Assembly (NCBI RefSeq): GCF_000195575.1
Contig: NC_015391.1
Span: 674,501-738,500 of the forward strand
Direction: 5' to 3'
DNA length: 64,000 bases
Origin: Carnobacterium sp. 17-4
GTDB taxonomy: Bacteria; Bacillota; Bacilli; Lactobacillales; Carnobacteriaceae
The notes beneath the pieces were generated by a model. The model was not told the origin of the DNA. It searched no databases and saw nothing but the letters and a program-made list of their open reading frames with translations. Positions within the stretch are counted from its first letter, which is position 1; each line of letters begins with the position of its first letter. Shown here in pieces: positions 8,252 to 17,461 of the stretch. The position numbers and the translations under genes are program-made.

Positions 8252-9173
8252 AACGATTTTTTTGTTGTTTGCCGGCATTTCTACCGCGGCCATTCATTTT
8301 ATTTGAAGGCTGATTTAGAACTTTAGATTGTTGTGCAACAGGTTCAGCTTGTTTAATCGTCCGTTTTGGTTTAACAGGACGTTTTTTAGCTTCTGCTTCA
8401 ACTTGTGCCTTGATTCTAGGTTTATAGATAAAATTAGTAATAAGTGTTTGGAAGACTGCAAAAATTCCTCCAACAAACCAATACAACCCTAATCCAGCAG
8501 GTGATGTAAATGAAACCATTAAGATCATAATTGGACTAACATACATCATTGTACGCATCTGTTTCTTTTGTTCATCAGGAAGTCCGATCATTGAGACATA
8601 AGATTGAACAAAATAGACAGCACCGGCTGCGATAGCAAGAGCAATATTTTGATCTCCTAAACTAAAGCCTAAGAATGTACTATTTCCTATTTCTTTAGAC
8701 AAATTGATTGCTTGGAACATAGCTGTAAATATCGGCATTTGAATCAACAATGGTAAACATCCGATACCACCTAACATACTCATGTTGTTATCTTTATAGA
8801 GACTCATGAGTTCTTGTTGAGCAGCAGCTTTTTCTTCAGCTGTAACAGCAGATTTTTGTTTCTTCTGAACTTCTTCCATTTCTGGTTTGATTAAGGCCAT
8901 TTTTTCTTGTTGGATAATGGATTTTTTTGACTGGCTTAAATTTAAAGGTAAAATAATTAAGCGGACAACTAATGTAATGACAATAATAGCTAGTCCATAA
9001 CTACCTCCTAATAATTCAGCAAGTTGAATGATCACTTGTTGCGTTGGAACCACTAGAAATTCGTAAATAAAACCACTAGGATTTCCATCTGAATCATGAC
9101 CCATACAACCAGACAAAAAAACCATAACGCTTAATAGCGTTCCTGATAAAAGTAATTTCTTAAAATTTTTCAT
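8250..9173 (-). CDS. yidC: Membrane protein insertase YidC/OxaA
   Basis: YidC inserts and folds membrane proteins, alone or with Sec. The 307-residue protein starts with a lipoprotein signal (basic start, hydrophobic core, lipobox LSGC with Cys at 23). The conserved core has a membrane helix near 57-80 ending VVRLIILPLNL, with the hydrophilic-groove Arg; a cytoplasmic helical hairpin; and three later helices (GCLPLLIQMPIFTAMF, LAIAAGAVYFVQSY, GLYWFVGGIFAVFQ). The tail is very basic (KKRPVKPKRTIKQ...), as in ribosome-binding YidC2-type paralogues. It lies downstream of acyP on the - strand. Confidence 0.95.
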   Translation of the reverse strand: MKNFKKLLLSGTLLSVMVFLSGCMGHDSDGNPSGFIYEFLVVPTQQVIIQLAELLGGSYGLAIIVITLVVRLIILPLNLSQSKKSIIQQEKMALIKPEMEEVQKKQKSAVTAEEKAAAQQELMSLYKDNNMSMLGGIGCLPLLIQMPIFTAMFQAINLSKEIGNSTFLGFSLGDQNIALAIAAGAVYFVQSYVSMIGLPDEQKKQMRTMMYVSPIMILMVSFTSPAGLGLYWFVGGIFAVFQTLITNFIYKPRIKAQVEAEAKKRPVKPKRTIKQAEPVAQQSKVLNQPSNKMNGRGRNAGKQQKNR

Positions 9174-9196
9174 TGTTCACAATCCTTCATTTTTAA

Positions 9197-9216
9197 AGTA
9201 AGTAGCATTACTTACT
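9197..9216 (-). terminator. Small hairpin between acyP and yidC
   Basis: Arms AGTAAGTA/TACTTACT form an 8-bp perfect stem with a 4-base loop, followed on the - strand by TTTAAAAA. It could be a weak terminator or an attenuator upstream of the yidC ribosome-binding site. Confidence 0.4.
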
Positions 9217-9238
9217 ATACAGGATTCAGGAATGGTTT

Positions 9239-9514
9239 TCAATTGCTTATTATGAACTTATCTCTAACAGGCAAAGATGAAAGTTCTTCTACAGTTATAG
9301 AATCAACTTGCCCACTGGGCGAAGGGGAATTTCTTATTTTTTCTATAAATTTGTCTATTTTTTCTTCATCGCCATTAGCTTCTATATAAACGCTTCCATC
9401 TGATTCATTACGAACAATGCCGTAGACACCGATTTGATCAGCTACTAATTTAGTTGAATAACGAAAGCCAACTCCTTGAACAAGACCTGCTACACGGATC
9501 GAAACTTTTTTCAT
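9239..9514 (-). CDS. acyP: Acylphosphatase
   Basis: A 91-residue acylphosphatase hydrolyses carboxyl-phosphate bonds. The family motifs are clear: VQGVGFRYST with the catalytic Arg, and GIVRNESDGSV with the catalytic Asn. I chose ATG 9514, which gives family length and has GGAGGG six bases upstream. An in-frame ATG at 9610 would add 32 residues (MSSFFSVIKEFLFPANKP...) and also has a consensus GGAGG six bases before it, so both starts could be used. A good promoter lies upstream of 9610. Confidence 0.88.
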   Translation of the reverse strand: MKKVSIRVAGLVQGVGFRYSTKLVADQIGVYGIVRNESDGSVYIEANGDEEKIDKFIEKIRNSPSPSGQVDSITVEELSSLPVRDKFIISN

Positions 9515-9648
9515 AGAAATCCCTCCATTACTGTTGTTATCCATTGAAGATTCTATTGGTTTATTTGCTGGAAAAAGAAACTCTTTGATTACTGAAAAAA
9601 AAGAACTCATCTTATGCCTCCTTAATAAAATAGTTGCTTATTTAAGTT

Positions 9649-9677
9649 ATTGTAACGAGTGACTTAAATTTGGTCAA
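9649..9677 (-). promoter_or_regulatory. Promoter for acyP-yidC
   Basis: On the - strand TTGACC (9672-9677), a 17-base spacer and TACAAT (9649-9654) form a near-consensus sigma-A promoter about 40 bases upstream of the long-form start codon at 9610. Confidence 0.65.
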
Positions 9678-9723
9678 TCATTCTTGATGCTAAATAGTAA
9701 AAAAGAACAAACTTTTGGTCTTA

Positions 9724-9752
9724 TTGCATTGAGTATAGAGATACCTTACAAT
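9724..9752 (+). promoter_or_regulatory. Promoter for topB
   Basis: TTGCAT (9724-9729), 17-base spacer, TACAAT (9747-9752). It is divergent from the acyP-yidC promoter. Confidence 0.6.
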
Positions 9753-9817
9753 GGATGCACAATGGTTACAGAGAAAAGTGAAAGCATCAGCATTTTTAAG
9801 TATAGAAAGGAATAATC

Positions 9818-11893
9818 ATGAAGACATTAATTATTGCCGAAAAACCAAGTGTAGGAAAAGAAATTGCACGAGTATTAGGAGCAACTCAAAAAAGTAAGAC
9901 ACACATTGAAGGAAAAGATGTTATTGTAACGTGGGCATTAGGCCATTTATTGGGGTTGAAAATGCCAGAAGATTATAAAGCAGAGTGGGCAACATGGGAC
10001 TTAAATGCCTTACCGCTTATTCCAGAAAAAATGACAACTAAGCCGTTAACGAATACTAGAGGCCAATTAAAAGCAATCAAACAGCTGGCTAATCGAAAAG
10101 ACATTGGTTCAGCAGTGATTGCGACGGATGCCGGACGTGAAGGAGAATTGGTCGCAAGATGGATACTAGAGTATGTAAATTTTAATAAACCAGTAAAAAG
10201 GCTGTGGATCTCATCGCAAACCGATAAGGCTATTAAAGATGGCTTTAATCAATTGCAACCAAGCAAAAAATACGATACATTATACGATTCTGCAGTTGCA
10301 CGTTCAGAAGCAGATTGGCTAATTGGTTTAAACGTTACTAGAGCATTGACTGTAAAGTATCAAGATAATTTATCAGCTGGACGAGTACAAACACCTACAT
10401 TAGCCATGGTACGTAAGCAAGAAGCAAAAATACAGTCTTTCGTTCCAGAAACTTTTTATACGGTGCAATTGACAGTTGATGGAAAAAAAGCTGTGTTGCA
10501 AGAAGGTGCTCCCCGTAAGTTCAATGACCGAGAAAAAGCTGAGGCCTTAGTGTCTTCGTTAAAAGACAAACCAATAACAGTTGTGGATATAAAAGAAAAG
10601 CAGTCAGTTCAACAAGCGCCAATGCCATATGATTTAACAGAACTTCAACGCGAAGCTAACCAACGCTACCAATTTTCAGCAAAGAAAACACTTAGTTTGA
10701 TGCAGACCTTATATGAACGTCATAAAGTGCTATCTTATCCAAGAACAGATTCAAAATATTTGACTCAAGACATGGTAGGAACTTTGAAAGAACGAGTTAT
10801 GGCAATTCAAGGATTTGCTCCTGAAGAAGCTAAAGGGATTTTGAAAAGAGGAGCTCAAGTAACTCAAAAAGGTGTTTTTAATACTGCTAAAGTGACAGAT
10901 CACCATGGTATTATTCCTACGGAAGAACGCCCGCGTCCAGAAAAAATGGAAGCAGACGAGTTGAAAATTTATCGCATGGTTGTGGAACGTTTTATTGGAC
11001 TATTTTTACCAGCTTATAAAGTCTCTAAGACAACGATTGTTTTTTCAGCAGCAGATGTCTTATTTAGTCTACAACAAGAAACAGTACTTGAAAAAGGGTG
11101 GAAAAAGGACGTTCCGAAACAATCAGAAAATGTGTATAAACTAAACGAACAACTAATGCGTACAGCTTATACCATTCAAAAACAGTTGACTGAAGCTCCA
11201 ACACGATTGTCTGAAGGCACCTTGCTACAAAATATGGAAAAGAATGGGTTAGGAACACCTGCAACTCGTGCTGAGATTATTGAAAAACTGATTAGCAGCG
11301 AGTTAATGGAACGAAACCAAAATAAACTAAGCACCACACCTAAAGGGCAGCAGTTGCTAACGTTAGTAAACCCTGCACTAGTGACTCCTGAGCTAACAAG
11401 TAAATGGGAGAAGTCGTTGGAAGAAATTTCAAATGGTGGTTTAAAAAAAGAGGATTTCTTAAAGAACATAAAGCAGGAAACTGCTCGCTTAGTGACAGAA
11501 ATTAAAACGAGTACGCAAACGTATAAAGATCATGCATTAACCAGCAAAATCTGTCCTGAATGTGGTGAATTGTTGAAAGAACGAAGCGGCCGTGATTGGA
11601 AATTACTCATTTGTAGCAGTTCGACTTGTTCGTACAAACGTAGAAAAGATCCGAAAGTATCTAATCACCGTTGTGCACAGTGCCATCGGAAAATGGAAAT
11701 CCATGAAGGTAAAAATGGAAATTATTTTAAGTGCAAATATTGTAACATTACTGAAAAATTAGAAGGAAAAAGTAGTAAGAAACCTAGCAAACACGAAACA
11801 AAGAAATTAATGCAAAAAATAAACAATCAACAAGAAGAAGTAGAAAGTCCGTTGGCATTAGCCATGAAAGCTGCGATGGCAAAAAAAGAGTAA
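9818..11893 (+). CDS. topB: DNA topoisomerase III (type IA)
   Basis: This 691-residue enzyme relaxes and decatenates DNA through a covalent 5'-phosphotyrosine. The N-terminal Toprim domain begins TLIIAEKPSVGKEIA and contains DAGREGE. The active-site Tyr is in LSYPRTDSKYL (about residue 307). The core ends with TRAEIIEKL. The C-terminus has two Cys-rich zinc-finger-like blocks (CPECGELL...CSSSTC and CAQCHRKM...CKYC, about 582-645) and a basic tail. The RBS AGAAAGGAA precedes the ATG. No plasmid-transfer genes are nearby, so this looks like the chromosomal copy. Confidence 0.95.
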   Translation: MKTLIIAEKPSVGKEIARVLGATQKSKTHIEGKDVIVTWALGHLLGLKMPEDYKAEWATWDLNALPLIPEKMTTKPLTNTRGQLKAIKQLANRKDIGSAVIATDAGREGELVARWILEYVNFNKPVKRLWISSQTDKAIKDGFNQLQPSKKYDTLYDSAVARSEADWLIGLNVTRALTVKYQDNLSAGRVQTPTLAMVRKQEAKIQSFVPETFYTVQLTVDGKKAVLQEGAPRKFNDREKAEALVSSLKDKPITVVDIKEKQSVQQAPMPYDLTELQREANQRYQFSAKKTLSLMQTLYERHKVLSYPRTDSKYLTQDMVGTLKERVMAIQGFAPEEAKGILKRGAQVTQKGVFNTAKVTDHHGIIPTEERPRPEKMEADELKIYRMVVERFIGLFLPAYKVSKTTIVFSAADVLFSLQQETVLEKGWKKDVPKQSENVYKLNEQLMRTAYTIQKQLTEAPTRLSEGTLLQNMEKNGLGTPATRAEIIEKLISSELMERNQNKLSTTPKGQQLLTLVNPALVTPELTSKWEKSLEEISNGGLKKEDFLKNIKQETARLVTEIKTSTQTYKDHALTSKICPECGELLKERSGRDWKLLICSSSTCSYKRRKDPKVSNHRCAQCHRKMEIHEGKNGNYFKCKYCNITEKLEGKSSKKPSKHETKKLMQKINNQQEEVESPLALAMKAAMAKKE

Positions 11894-11907
11894 TAAATTA
11901 AATCTAG

Positions 11908-11953
11908 GAAGGGATGGAATAGGACAAGAATGATTGTCTGTTTCATCCTTTTA
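11908..11953 (+). terminator. Terminator after topB
   Basis: An imperfect long stem (GGATGGAA..GGACAA pairing with TTGTCT..TTTCATCC, some G-U pairs) ends in CTTTTA. Confidence 0.65.
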
Positions 11954-11958
11954 CTACA

Positions 11959-11987
11959 TTCCGTTTAAGAGTAATTTTGTGTATAAT
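11959..11987 (+). promoter_or_regulatory. Candidate ftsK promoter
   Basis: A consensus -10 TATAAT (11982-11987) with a weak -35 (TTCCGT, 17-base spacer) lies 30 bases before the start codon. Confidence 0.45.
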
Positions 11988-12017
11988 CAAAGAAGAGTAT
12001 AAGGAGGGAAGAAAATC

Positions 12018-14357
12018 GTGGCAGTGAAAAAAAAGACTAGCACAACTAAAAAGAACGCAAATTATCGTTTCTCTTTTGAAATTATTGGTTTGATATTTAT
12101 TATTCTAAGTATTTTTTCAGCTTCAAAAACTGGCTTTGCGGGTGTTTTTAGTGCAAATCTATTTCGTTTTTTTGTAGGAAACACATTTATCGTGGCATCC
12201 ATTTTAGTAGGGATCTATGGCGTGTATCTAGTATTTAAAGGTAAAGAACCACCTTTTAAAAATAAACGGATTACGGGATTTTTACTTATTTACAGCAGCT
12301 TACTGCTAGTATTACATGCCCGTTTATTTGCACCTATTGTCCATTCAGATATGAACATCATTTCTGCTACTTTTCGTTTTTTCATGACAGACATGGCAAA
12401 TAACGAAATTACCCAGTCGCTTGGTGGTGGTATGATTGGATCCGTTTTTTATGCAATCAGCTATTTTTTATTTTCTCAATGGGGTACTTATTTTATAGCA
12501 GTACTTAGTTGCTTTTTTGGACTATTTTTATTATTTCAACTATCGTTTAAAACTTTTTTGAAAAAAACTGGTCAGGTATTTCTAATGATTTGGGAGAAAT
12601 TAAAATCAGCTTTAAATCATTTTAAGACGTCTATCCATCAAAAAACAAGTAAGTTAAAAGAGACTTCCAAGGCTGAGGGAGTAAAAGTTAGTAAGAAAAA
12701 TAAAGAAAATACAGTTAAAGCAGCATCAACTACAAATGAAATCGATCAATCAGTCACAAAAGATAAAAATGAGCAATTGCAGCTAGAAATTGACAGCTAT
12801 CAAAATCGTGTTGAAAAACCGGTGACTAAGGAAGCAGCAGATGCTACTTTTGAAGAGAATGAGAGCGAAACGATCGATTTTGAGATAGGGTCTGAAAAAG
12901 AAAATAAAGATTATCAATTGCCACCTTCAGATTTGTTGAATGAAATACCACAAAATGATCAAACAAATGAGTATGCGCTTATCCAAAAAAATGTGAAAAA
13001 ATTAGAAGAAACATTCCAAAGTTTCGGAGTGGATGCTAAAGTTACTAAAGCAAACTTAGGTCCAGCTGTAACAAAATATGAAGTTCAACCGGCTGTTGGA
13101 GTAAAAGTGAGTAAAATAGTCAATCTCAGTGATGACATCGCTTTGGCATTAGCAGCAAAAGATATCCGAATTGAAGCGCCTATTCCTGGGAAATCATTTA
13201 TTGGAATTGAAGTTCCAAATAGCGAAGTGAGCTTGGTTTCGTTTAGAGATGTTATTGAAGGTCAAGTTCATAATAAAGAAAAAATGCTAGAAGTTCCGCT
13301 TGGAAGAGACATATCCGGAAACATCACTATGGCAGATTTATCTAAAATGCCTCACTTGCTTGTTGCAGGGTCTACGGGTAGTGGGAAGTCAGTTTGTATT
13401 AATGGTATCATCACTAGTTTATTGATGAAAGCTAAACCAAACGAAGTGAAATTAATGATGATCGATCCTAAAATGGTAGAGTTAAATGTATACAATGGGA
13501 TTCCACATTTGTTGACTCCTGTTGTAACGAATCCTAAAAAGGCAGCTCAAGCGTTGCAAAAAGTCGTTACTGAAATGGAAAGAAGATATGAGCTATTTGC
13601 GGCCAGTGGAATGCGAAATATTACTGGATACAACCAGTATCTACAAAGTCATAACGATGAAAATGCCGAAAATTATCCTATACTACCTTTTATCGTAGTA
13701 ATAGTGGATGAATTAGCCGACTTGATGATGGTAGCTAGTAATGAAGTTGAAGATGCCATCATTCGGTTAGCTCAAATGGCCAGAGCAGCTGGCATTCATA
13801 TGATCTTAGCAACTCAAAGACCTAGTGTAGATGTCATTACCGGCATTATCAAAGCGAATGTACCTTCACGTATTGCTTTTGCTGTTTCAAGTGGTGTTGA
13901 TTCTAGAACGATAATCGATGGCAGTGGAGCAGAAAAATTGTTGGGTAGAGGAGATATGCTATTTTTACCAATGGGCGAAAATAAGCCTGTTCGTGTACAA
14001 GGGGCGTTTATTTCAGATGAAGAAGTTGAACATATAGTGACTTTTGTGACGGATCAACAAGGTGCAAATTATGTAGAAGAAATGATGCCTACTGAAGAAA
14101 CTAAGGCTATGGAAAGTGAAGTACAAGATGATGTCTATGATGATGCTGTGGCTTTGATTGTTGAAATGCAGACAGCAAGTATTTCATTATTGCAACGTCG
14201 TTTTAGGATTGGATATAATCGCGCGGCTCGATTGATTGATGAAATGGAAATGCGAGGCATTGTTGGACCATCGGAAGGAAGTAAACCTCGTAAGGTAAAC
14301 ATTACTCAACTTCCTGGTGAGGATCATTTGGCAGAAGCAGATACAGAGCAATATTAA
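12018..14357 (+). CDS. ftsK: DNA translocase FtsK/SpoIIIE
   Basis: This 779-residue septal DNA pump clears and resolves chromosomes at division. The N-terminus has about four membrane helices (about 17-180), then a charged low-complexity linker (about 195-310). The motor has Walker A in [14 protein letters not shown] (about 456), Walker B in [14 protein letters not shown] and the [10 protein letters not shown] block. The C-terminal gamma winged helix ([23 protein letters not shown]) reads orienting sequences. GTG 12018 has AGGAGG upstream. A terminator follows. Its place before the ymf genes matches Bacillus spoIIIE context. Confidence 0.96.
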   Translation: MAVKKKTSTTKKNANYRFSFEIIGLIFIILSIFSASKTGFAGVFSANLFRFFVGNTFIVASILVGIYGVYLVFKGKEPPFKNKRITGFLLIYSSLLLVLHARLFAPIVHSDMNIISATFRFFMTDMANNEITQSLGGGMIGSVFYAISYFLFSQWGTYFIAVLSCFFGLFLLFQLSFKTFLKKTGQVFLMIWEKLKSALNHFKTSIHQKTSKLKETSKAEGVKVSKKNKENTVKAASTTNEIDQSVTKDKNEQLQLEIDSYQNRVEKPVTKEAADATFEENESETIDFEIGSEKENKDYQLPPSDLLNEIPQNDQTNEYALIQKNVKKLEETFQSFGVDAKVTKANLGPAVTKYEVQPAVGVKVSKIVNLSDDIALALAAKDIRIEAPIPGKSFIGIEVPNSEVSLVSFRDVIEGQVHNKEKMLEVPLGRDISGNITMADLSKMPHLLVAGSTGSGKSVCINGIITSLLMKAKPNEVKLMMIDPKMVELNVYNGIPHLLTPVVTNPKKAAQALQKVVTEMERRYELFAASGMRNITGYNQYLQSHNDENAENYPILPFIVVIVDELADLMMVASNEVEDAIIRLAQMARAAGIHMILATQRPSVDVITGIIKANVPSRIAFAVSSGVDSRTIIDGSGAEKLLGRGDMLFLPMGENKPVRVQGAFISDEEVEHIVTFVTDQQGANYVEEMMPTEETKAMESEVQDDVYDDAVALIVEMQTASISLLQRRFRIGYNRAARLIDEMEMRGIVGPSEGSKPRKVNITQLPGEDHLAEADTEQY

Positions 14358-14362
14358 TAGAT

Positions 14363-14403
14363 AACACTCGTTGAAAAGCAATCTATTTAACGAGTGTTTT
14401 TTT
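14363..14403 (+). terminator. Terminator after ftsK
   Basis: AACACTCGTT pairs with AACGAGTGTT, followed by a T run. Confidence 0.85.
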
Positions 14404-14496
14404 GGAATGTGCACTTTTTGTTAGTCATTTGGTCCATATGCAAACGAAACGAGCGCTAATACATTAGAAATCAATTAAAAACTGAACGATTTTAAG

Positions 14497-14510
14497 CTAA
14501 AACGTTTTCA
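14497..14510 (+). promoter_or_regulatory. Candidate catabolite-response (cre) or other operator before bmpA
   Basis: CTAAAACGTTTTCA contains a perfect AAAACGTTTT core and fits the cre consensus except for its first two bases. A PurBox-like CTGAAC lies about 15 bases upstream (14482-14487) but is weak. Either could link nucleoside uptake to carbon or purine state. Confidence 0.35.
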
Positions 14511-14617
14511 ATAATCATTTTTGTTGTTTATTTTTTAAATTAAAGGTGGTACTATAAATGCGAGGATGAATTGATGCTAATTTAATTCATACTAAAAAAT
14601 TATTGGGGGTTTTTTGA

Positions 14618-15670
14618 GTGAAGAGTAGAAATTTTAAGAGTTTATTAACTCTAGGTTTATTGTCAAGTTTAACATTGGCAGCATGTGGTGCTGATGAAGG
14701 AAGCGAAAGTGCATCATCCACTTCAGGTTCGGGTGAAGATTTTTCAATTGTCATGGTTACCGATGTAGGTGGAGTAGATGATAAATCATTTAACCAATCT
14801 GCTTGGGAAGGCATGGAAGCTTGGGGAGAAGAGCACGGACTTGAAAAAGGACCGGATGGCTACAACTACATTCAATCTGACGAAGATTCTCAATTTGTTA
14901 CAAACTTAAATACTGCTCTAAATAGTAATTTTGATTTAATTTATGGAATTGGATTTAAATTACAACCAGCAATGGCAGACGTTGCTGCTCAAAACCCTGA
15001 TCAAAATTTTGTTATTATTGATGAACAGATCGAAGCAGACAATGTTGCTTCTGTATTGTTTAAAGATCATGAAGCTGCATTTTTAGCAGGTGTTGCAGCT
15101 GCTGAAACAACTGAAACAGACCATGTTGGATTCATCGGTGGACAAGAAAGTGCTGTTATCGACCGTTTTGAAGCTGGTTTTGTTGCAGGTGTAGAAGCTG
15201 TTAACCCAGATATTACAATCGACGTTGAATATGCAGGTTCATTCGGAGACGCTGCACTAGGTAAACAATTAGCAGCTGCTATGTACAGTTCAGGAGCAGA
15301 TGTAATTTATCATGCGTCAGGTGATACAGGTAACGGAGTATTCTCAGAAGCTATTGACCGTATGAATTCTAACCCAGATCAACAATTATGGGTAATCGGA
15401 GTTGACCGTGATCAAACTGCTGAAGGTGCATATGATGGCGGGAACTTAACACTTACTTCAACTCTTAAAGGAGTGGGGCAAGCTGTTCAAGATATCGCAA
15501 ATGAATCAATGGAAGGCAATTTCCCAGGTGGAGAAATCAGCAACTTTGGTTTAGCTGAAGATAGTGTAGGCATTACTGATGGAGCTTTGTCTGAAGAAAC
15601 AATTGAAGTTGTTGAAGGTTACAAACAACAAATTATTGACGGCGATATTACAGTCCCAGAAGCACCATAA
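14618..15670 (+). CDS. bmpA: BMP-family nucleoside-binding lipoprotein of ABC importer
   Basis: This 350-residue extracellular substrate-binding lipoprotein has a signal peptide with lipobox LAAC (Cys at 23), then a Ser/Gly-rich linker. The Bmp/PnrA fold shows VTDVGGVDDKSFNQSAWEG, the family hallmark, followed by GFKLQPAM and FKDHEAAFLAGVAAA. PnrA/BmpA proteins bind purine or other nucleosides. GTG 14618 follows a GGGGG run. A terminator between this gene and the ATPase gene, with a second promoter, suggests that the binding protein is made in excess over the membrane components. Confidence 0.92.
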   Translation: MKSRNFKSLLTLGLLSSLTLAACGADEGSESASSTSGSGEDFSIVMVTDVGGVDDKSFNQSAWEGMEAWGEEHGLEKGPDGYNYIQSDEDSQFVTNLNTALNSNFDLIYGIGFKLQPAMADVAAQNPDQNFVIIDEQIEADNVASVLFKDHEAAFLAGVAAAETTETDHVGFIGGQESAVIDRFEAGFVAGVEAVNPDITIDVEYAGSFGDAALGKQLAAAMYSSGADVIYHASGDTGNGVFSEAIDRMNSNPDQQLWVIGVDRDQTAEGAYDGGNLTLTSTLKGVGQAVQDIANESMEGNFPGGEISNFGLAEDSVGITDGALSEETIEVVEGYKQQIIDGDITVPEAP

Positions 15671-15711
15671 TTGTAATTTATACTAATTACTTCTTATGAA
15701 TAAATAAAGGT

Positions 15712-15740
15712 AAAGGACCGGTAACTTATACCGGTCTTTT
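15712..15740 (+). terminator. Terminator after bmpA
   Basis: AAAGGACCGGT pairs with ACCGGTCTTT (one bulge), with a T run. It separates bmpA from the transporter genes and may be partly read through. Confidence 0.75.
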
Positions 15741-15822
15741 ACTCTCTTATGAGCTAGCACTTTTTCTGCGATTTGATAAATAGACTTTCTATTAAAATTA
15801 CAAGAGAAAACTAGATAATCAC

Positions 15823-15851
15823 TTGTCTGTAAAAGAACTATAATGGATAAT
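15823..15851 (+). promoter_or_regulatory. Candidate promoter for nupABC
   Basis: TTGTCT (15823-15828), 17 bases, GATAAT (15846-15851). A consensus TATAAT at 15839-15844 overlaps it but lacks a good -35. Confidence 0.4.
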
Positions 15852-15883
15852 GGATTGAGCAATAGAAAAGGAGTGAAACCATC

Positions 15884-17461
15884 GTGTCAGAATCAGTAAA
15901 CGTCATTGAAATGAAGGGCATTACAAAACAATTTGGGACTTTCAAAGCGAATGACAATATCAATTTGCAGCTTAAAAAGGGAGAAATTCATGCTCTTTTA
16001 GGAGAAAATGGTGCAGGAAAATCCACTTTAATGAATATTCTTTCAGGGCTACTAGAGCCAACTTCTGGAGAAATTCTAGTTAATGGACAGGTGGTAAACA
16101 TAAGTTCACCTAGCGCAGCAAACAAATTAGGTATTGGAATGGTTCACCAACATTTTATGTTAGTGAAGAAATTTACCGTAACTGAAAATATCATTTTAGG
16201 AATGGAAAAAACTAAGAATGGTTTTCTGGACAGGAACTCTGCTAAAAAAGACATCAAAGAATTGTCTGAGAAATATGGTCTATTAGTTGATCCTAGTGCA
16301 AAAGTTGAATCTATTTCAGTAGGAATGGAGCAACGGGTAGAGATTTTAAAGACACTTTACCGTGGAGCAGATATTCTGATTTTTGACGAACCAACAGCAG
16401 TATTGACCCCTCAAGAAATTGATGAATTGATCAATATAATGAGAGCCCTAACAAAAGAAGGGAAATCTATTATCTTAATCACTCATAAACTTGACGAAAT
16501 CAAAGCAGTTGCAGATCGCTGTACAGTTATTCGTCGAGGAAAAAGTATTGACACGGTAGATGTTTCAACTACTTCTCCACAGGAATTGGCAGATATGATG
16601 GTTGGACGTTCGGTTTCCTTTAAAACAGTTAAGAAAGCTCCTCAGCCAAAAGAAACTGTATTGGCGATTGAGAACCTTGTTGTAAAGGAACATCGTGGTT
16701 TAGACGCTGTAAAATCCTTGAGTTTGGAAGTACGAGCTGGTGAAGTTGTTGGTATAGCAGGTATCGATGGGAATGGACAAAGTGAACTGATTCATGCAAT
16801 AACAGGCTTAGCGAAGACTGAAAGTGGAAAAATTACATTAAATGGGCAAGAGATCCAAAATAAACCTCCACGTAAAATTACAGAAATAGGCTTAGGTCAT
16901 ATCCCAGAAGATCGCCATAAATATGGTTTGGTTTTACCAATGTCCTTAGAAGAAAATATGGCATTGCAAACTTATTATAAAAAGCCTTTAAGCAATTATG
17001 GCATTCTAAATCAGAAAGAAATAAAGAATTTCGCGTTAAAATTAATTGAAGAATTTGATGTACGTACACAAAATGAAACGACTCCTGCTGGCTCACTATC
17101 AGGAGGGAATCAACAAAAAGCGATTATCGCTAGAGAAATTAACCGTAATCCTTCATTGTTGATTGCTGCTCAACCAACACGTGGACTTGATGTTGGAGCA
17201 ATTGAATACATCCACTCACGTTTGATCGAACAACGTGATAATGGAAAAGCAGTTTTATTAATGAGTTTTGAGTTGGATGAAATTTTAAATGTTTCAGATC
17301 GAATCGCTGTTATGTATGAAGGAAACATTGTTGCTATTGTAAATCCAAAAGAAACAACAGAACAAGAACTTGGCTTATTAATGGCTGGTACTTCTCTTGA
17401 AAAAGCCCGTTCTTTGATCAAACAAGGAAATGGGAAGGAAGGTGTTCACATTGACGAATAA
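15884..17461 (+). CDS. nupA: Nucleoside ABC transporter, double ATPase (NupA/NupO type)
   Basis: This 525-residue protein carries two ABC ATPase domains in tandem, as in sugar and nucleoside importers. The first has LLGENGAGKSTLMNI (Walker A, about 38), signature SVGMEQRVEI and LIFDEPTAVL. The second has a degenerate Walker A (GIDGNGQSELIHA, no Lys-Ser pair) but a full LSGGNQQKAIIARE signature, a common asymmetry in this family. GTG 15884 has AAAGGAGTG upstream. The stop overlaps the next gene. Orthologues are NupO (Bacillus) and NupA (Lactococcus). Confidence 0.93.
   Translation: MSESVNVIEMKGITKQFGTFKANDNINLQLKKGEIHALLGENGAGKSTLMNILSGLLEPTSGEILVNGQVVNISSPSAANKLGIGMVHQHFMLVKKFTVTENIILGMEKTKNGFLDRNSAKKDIKELSEKYGLLVDPSAKVESISVGMEQRVEILKTLYRGADILIFDEPTAVLTPQEIDELINIMRALTKEGKSIILITHKLDEIKAVADRCTVIRRGKSIDTVDVSTTSPQELADMMVGRSVSFKTVKKAPQPKETVLAIENLVVKEHRGLDAVKSLSLEVRAGEVVGIAGIDGNGQSELIHAITGLAKTESGKITLNGQEIQNKPPRKITEIGLGHIPEDRHKYGLVLPMSLEENMALQTYYKKPLSNYGILNQKEIKNFALKLIEEFDVRTQNETTPAGSLSGGNQQKAIIAREINRNPSLLIAAQPTRGLDVGAIEYIHSRLIEQRDNGKAVLLMSFELDEILNVSDRIAVMYEGNIVAIVNPKETTEQELGLLMAGTSLEKARSLIKQGNGKEGVHIDE

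Noticed and set aside
9691-9715. GAAC-containing sequence before topB as a possible LexA box
   Set aside because: AGAAC-AAAC-TTTTG lacks the GTTC right half, so it does not qualify.
16741-16800. Degenerate second Walker A in the nucleoside ATPase, considered as a sign of gene decay
   Set aside because: Weak second nucleotide sites are normal in this transporter family, and both signature motifs are intact.
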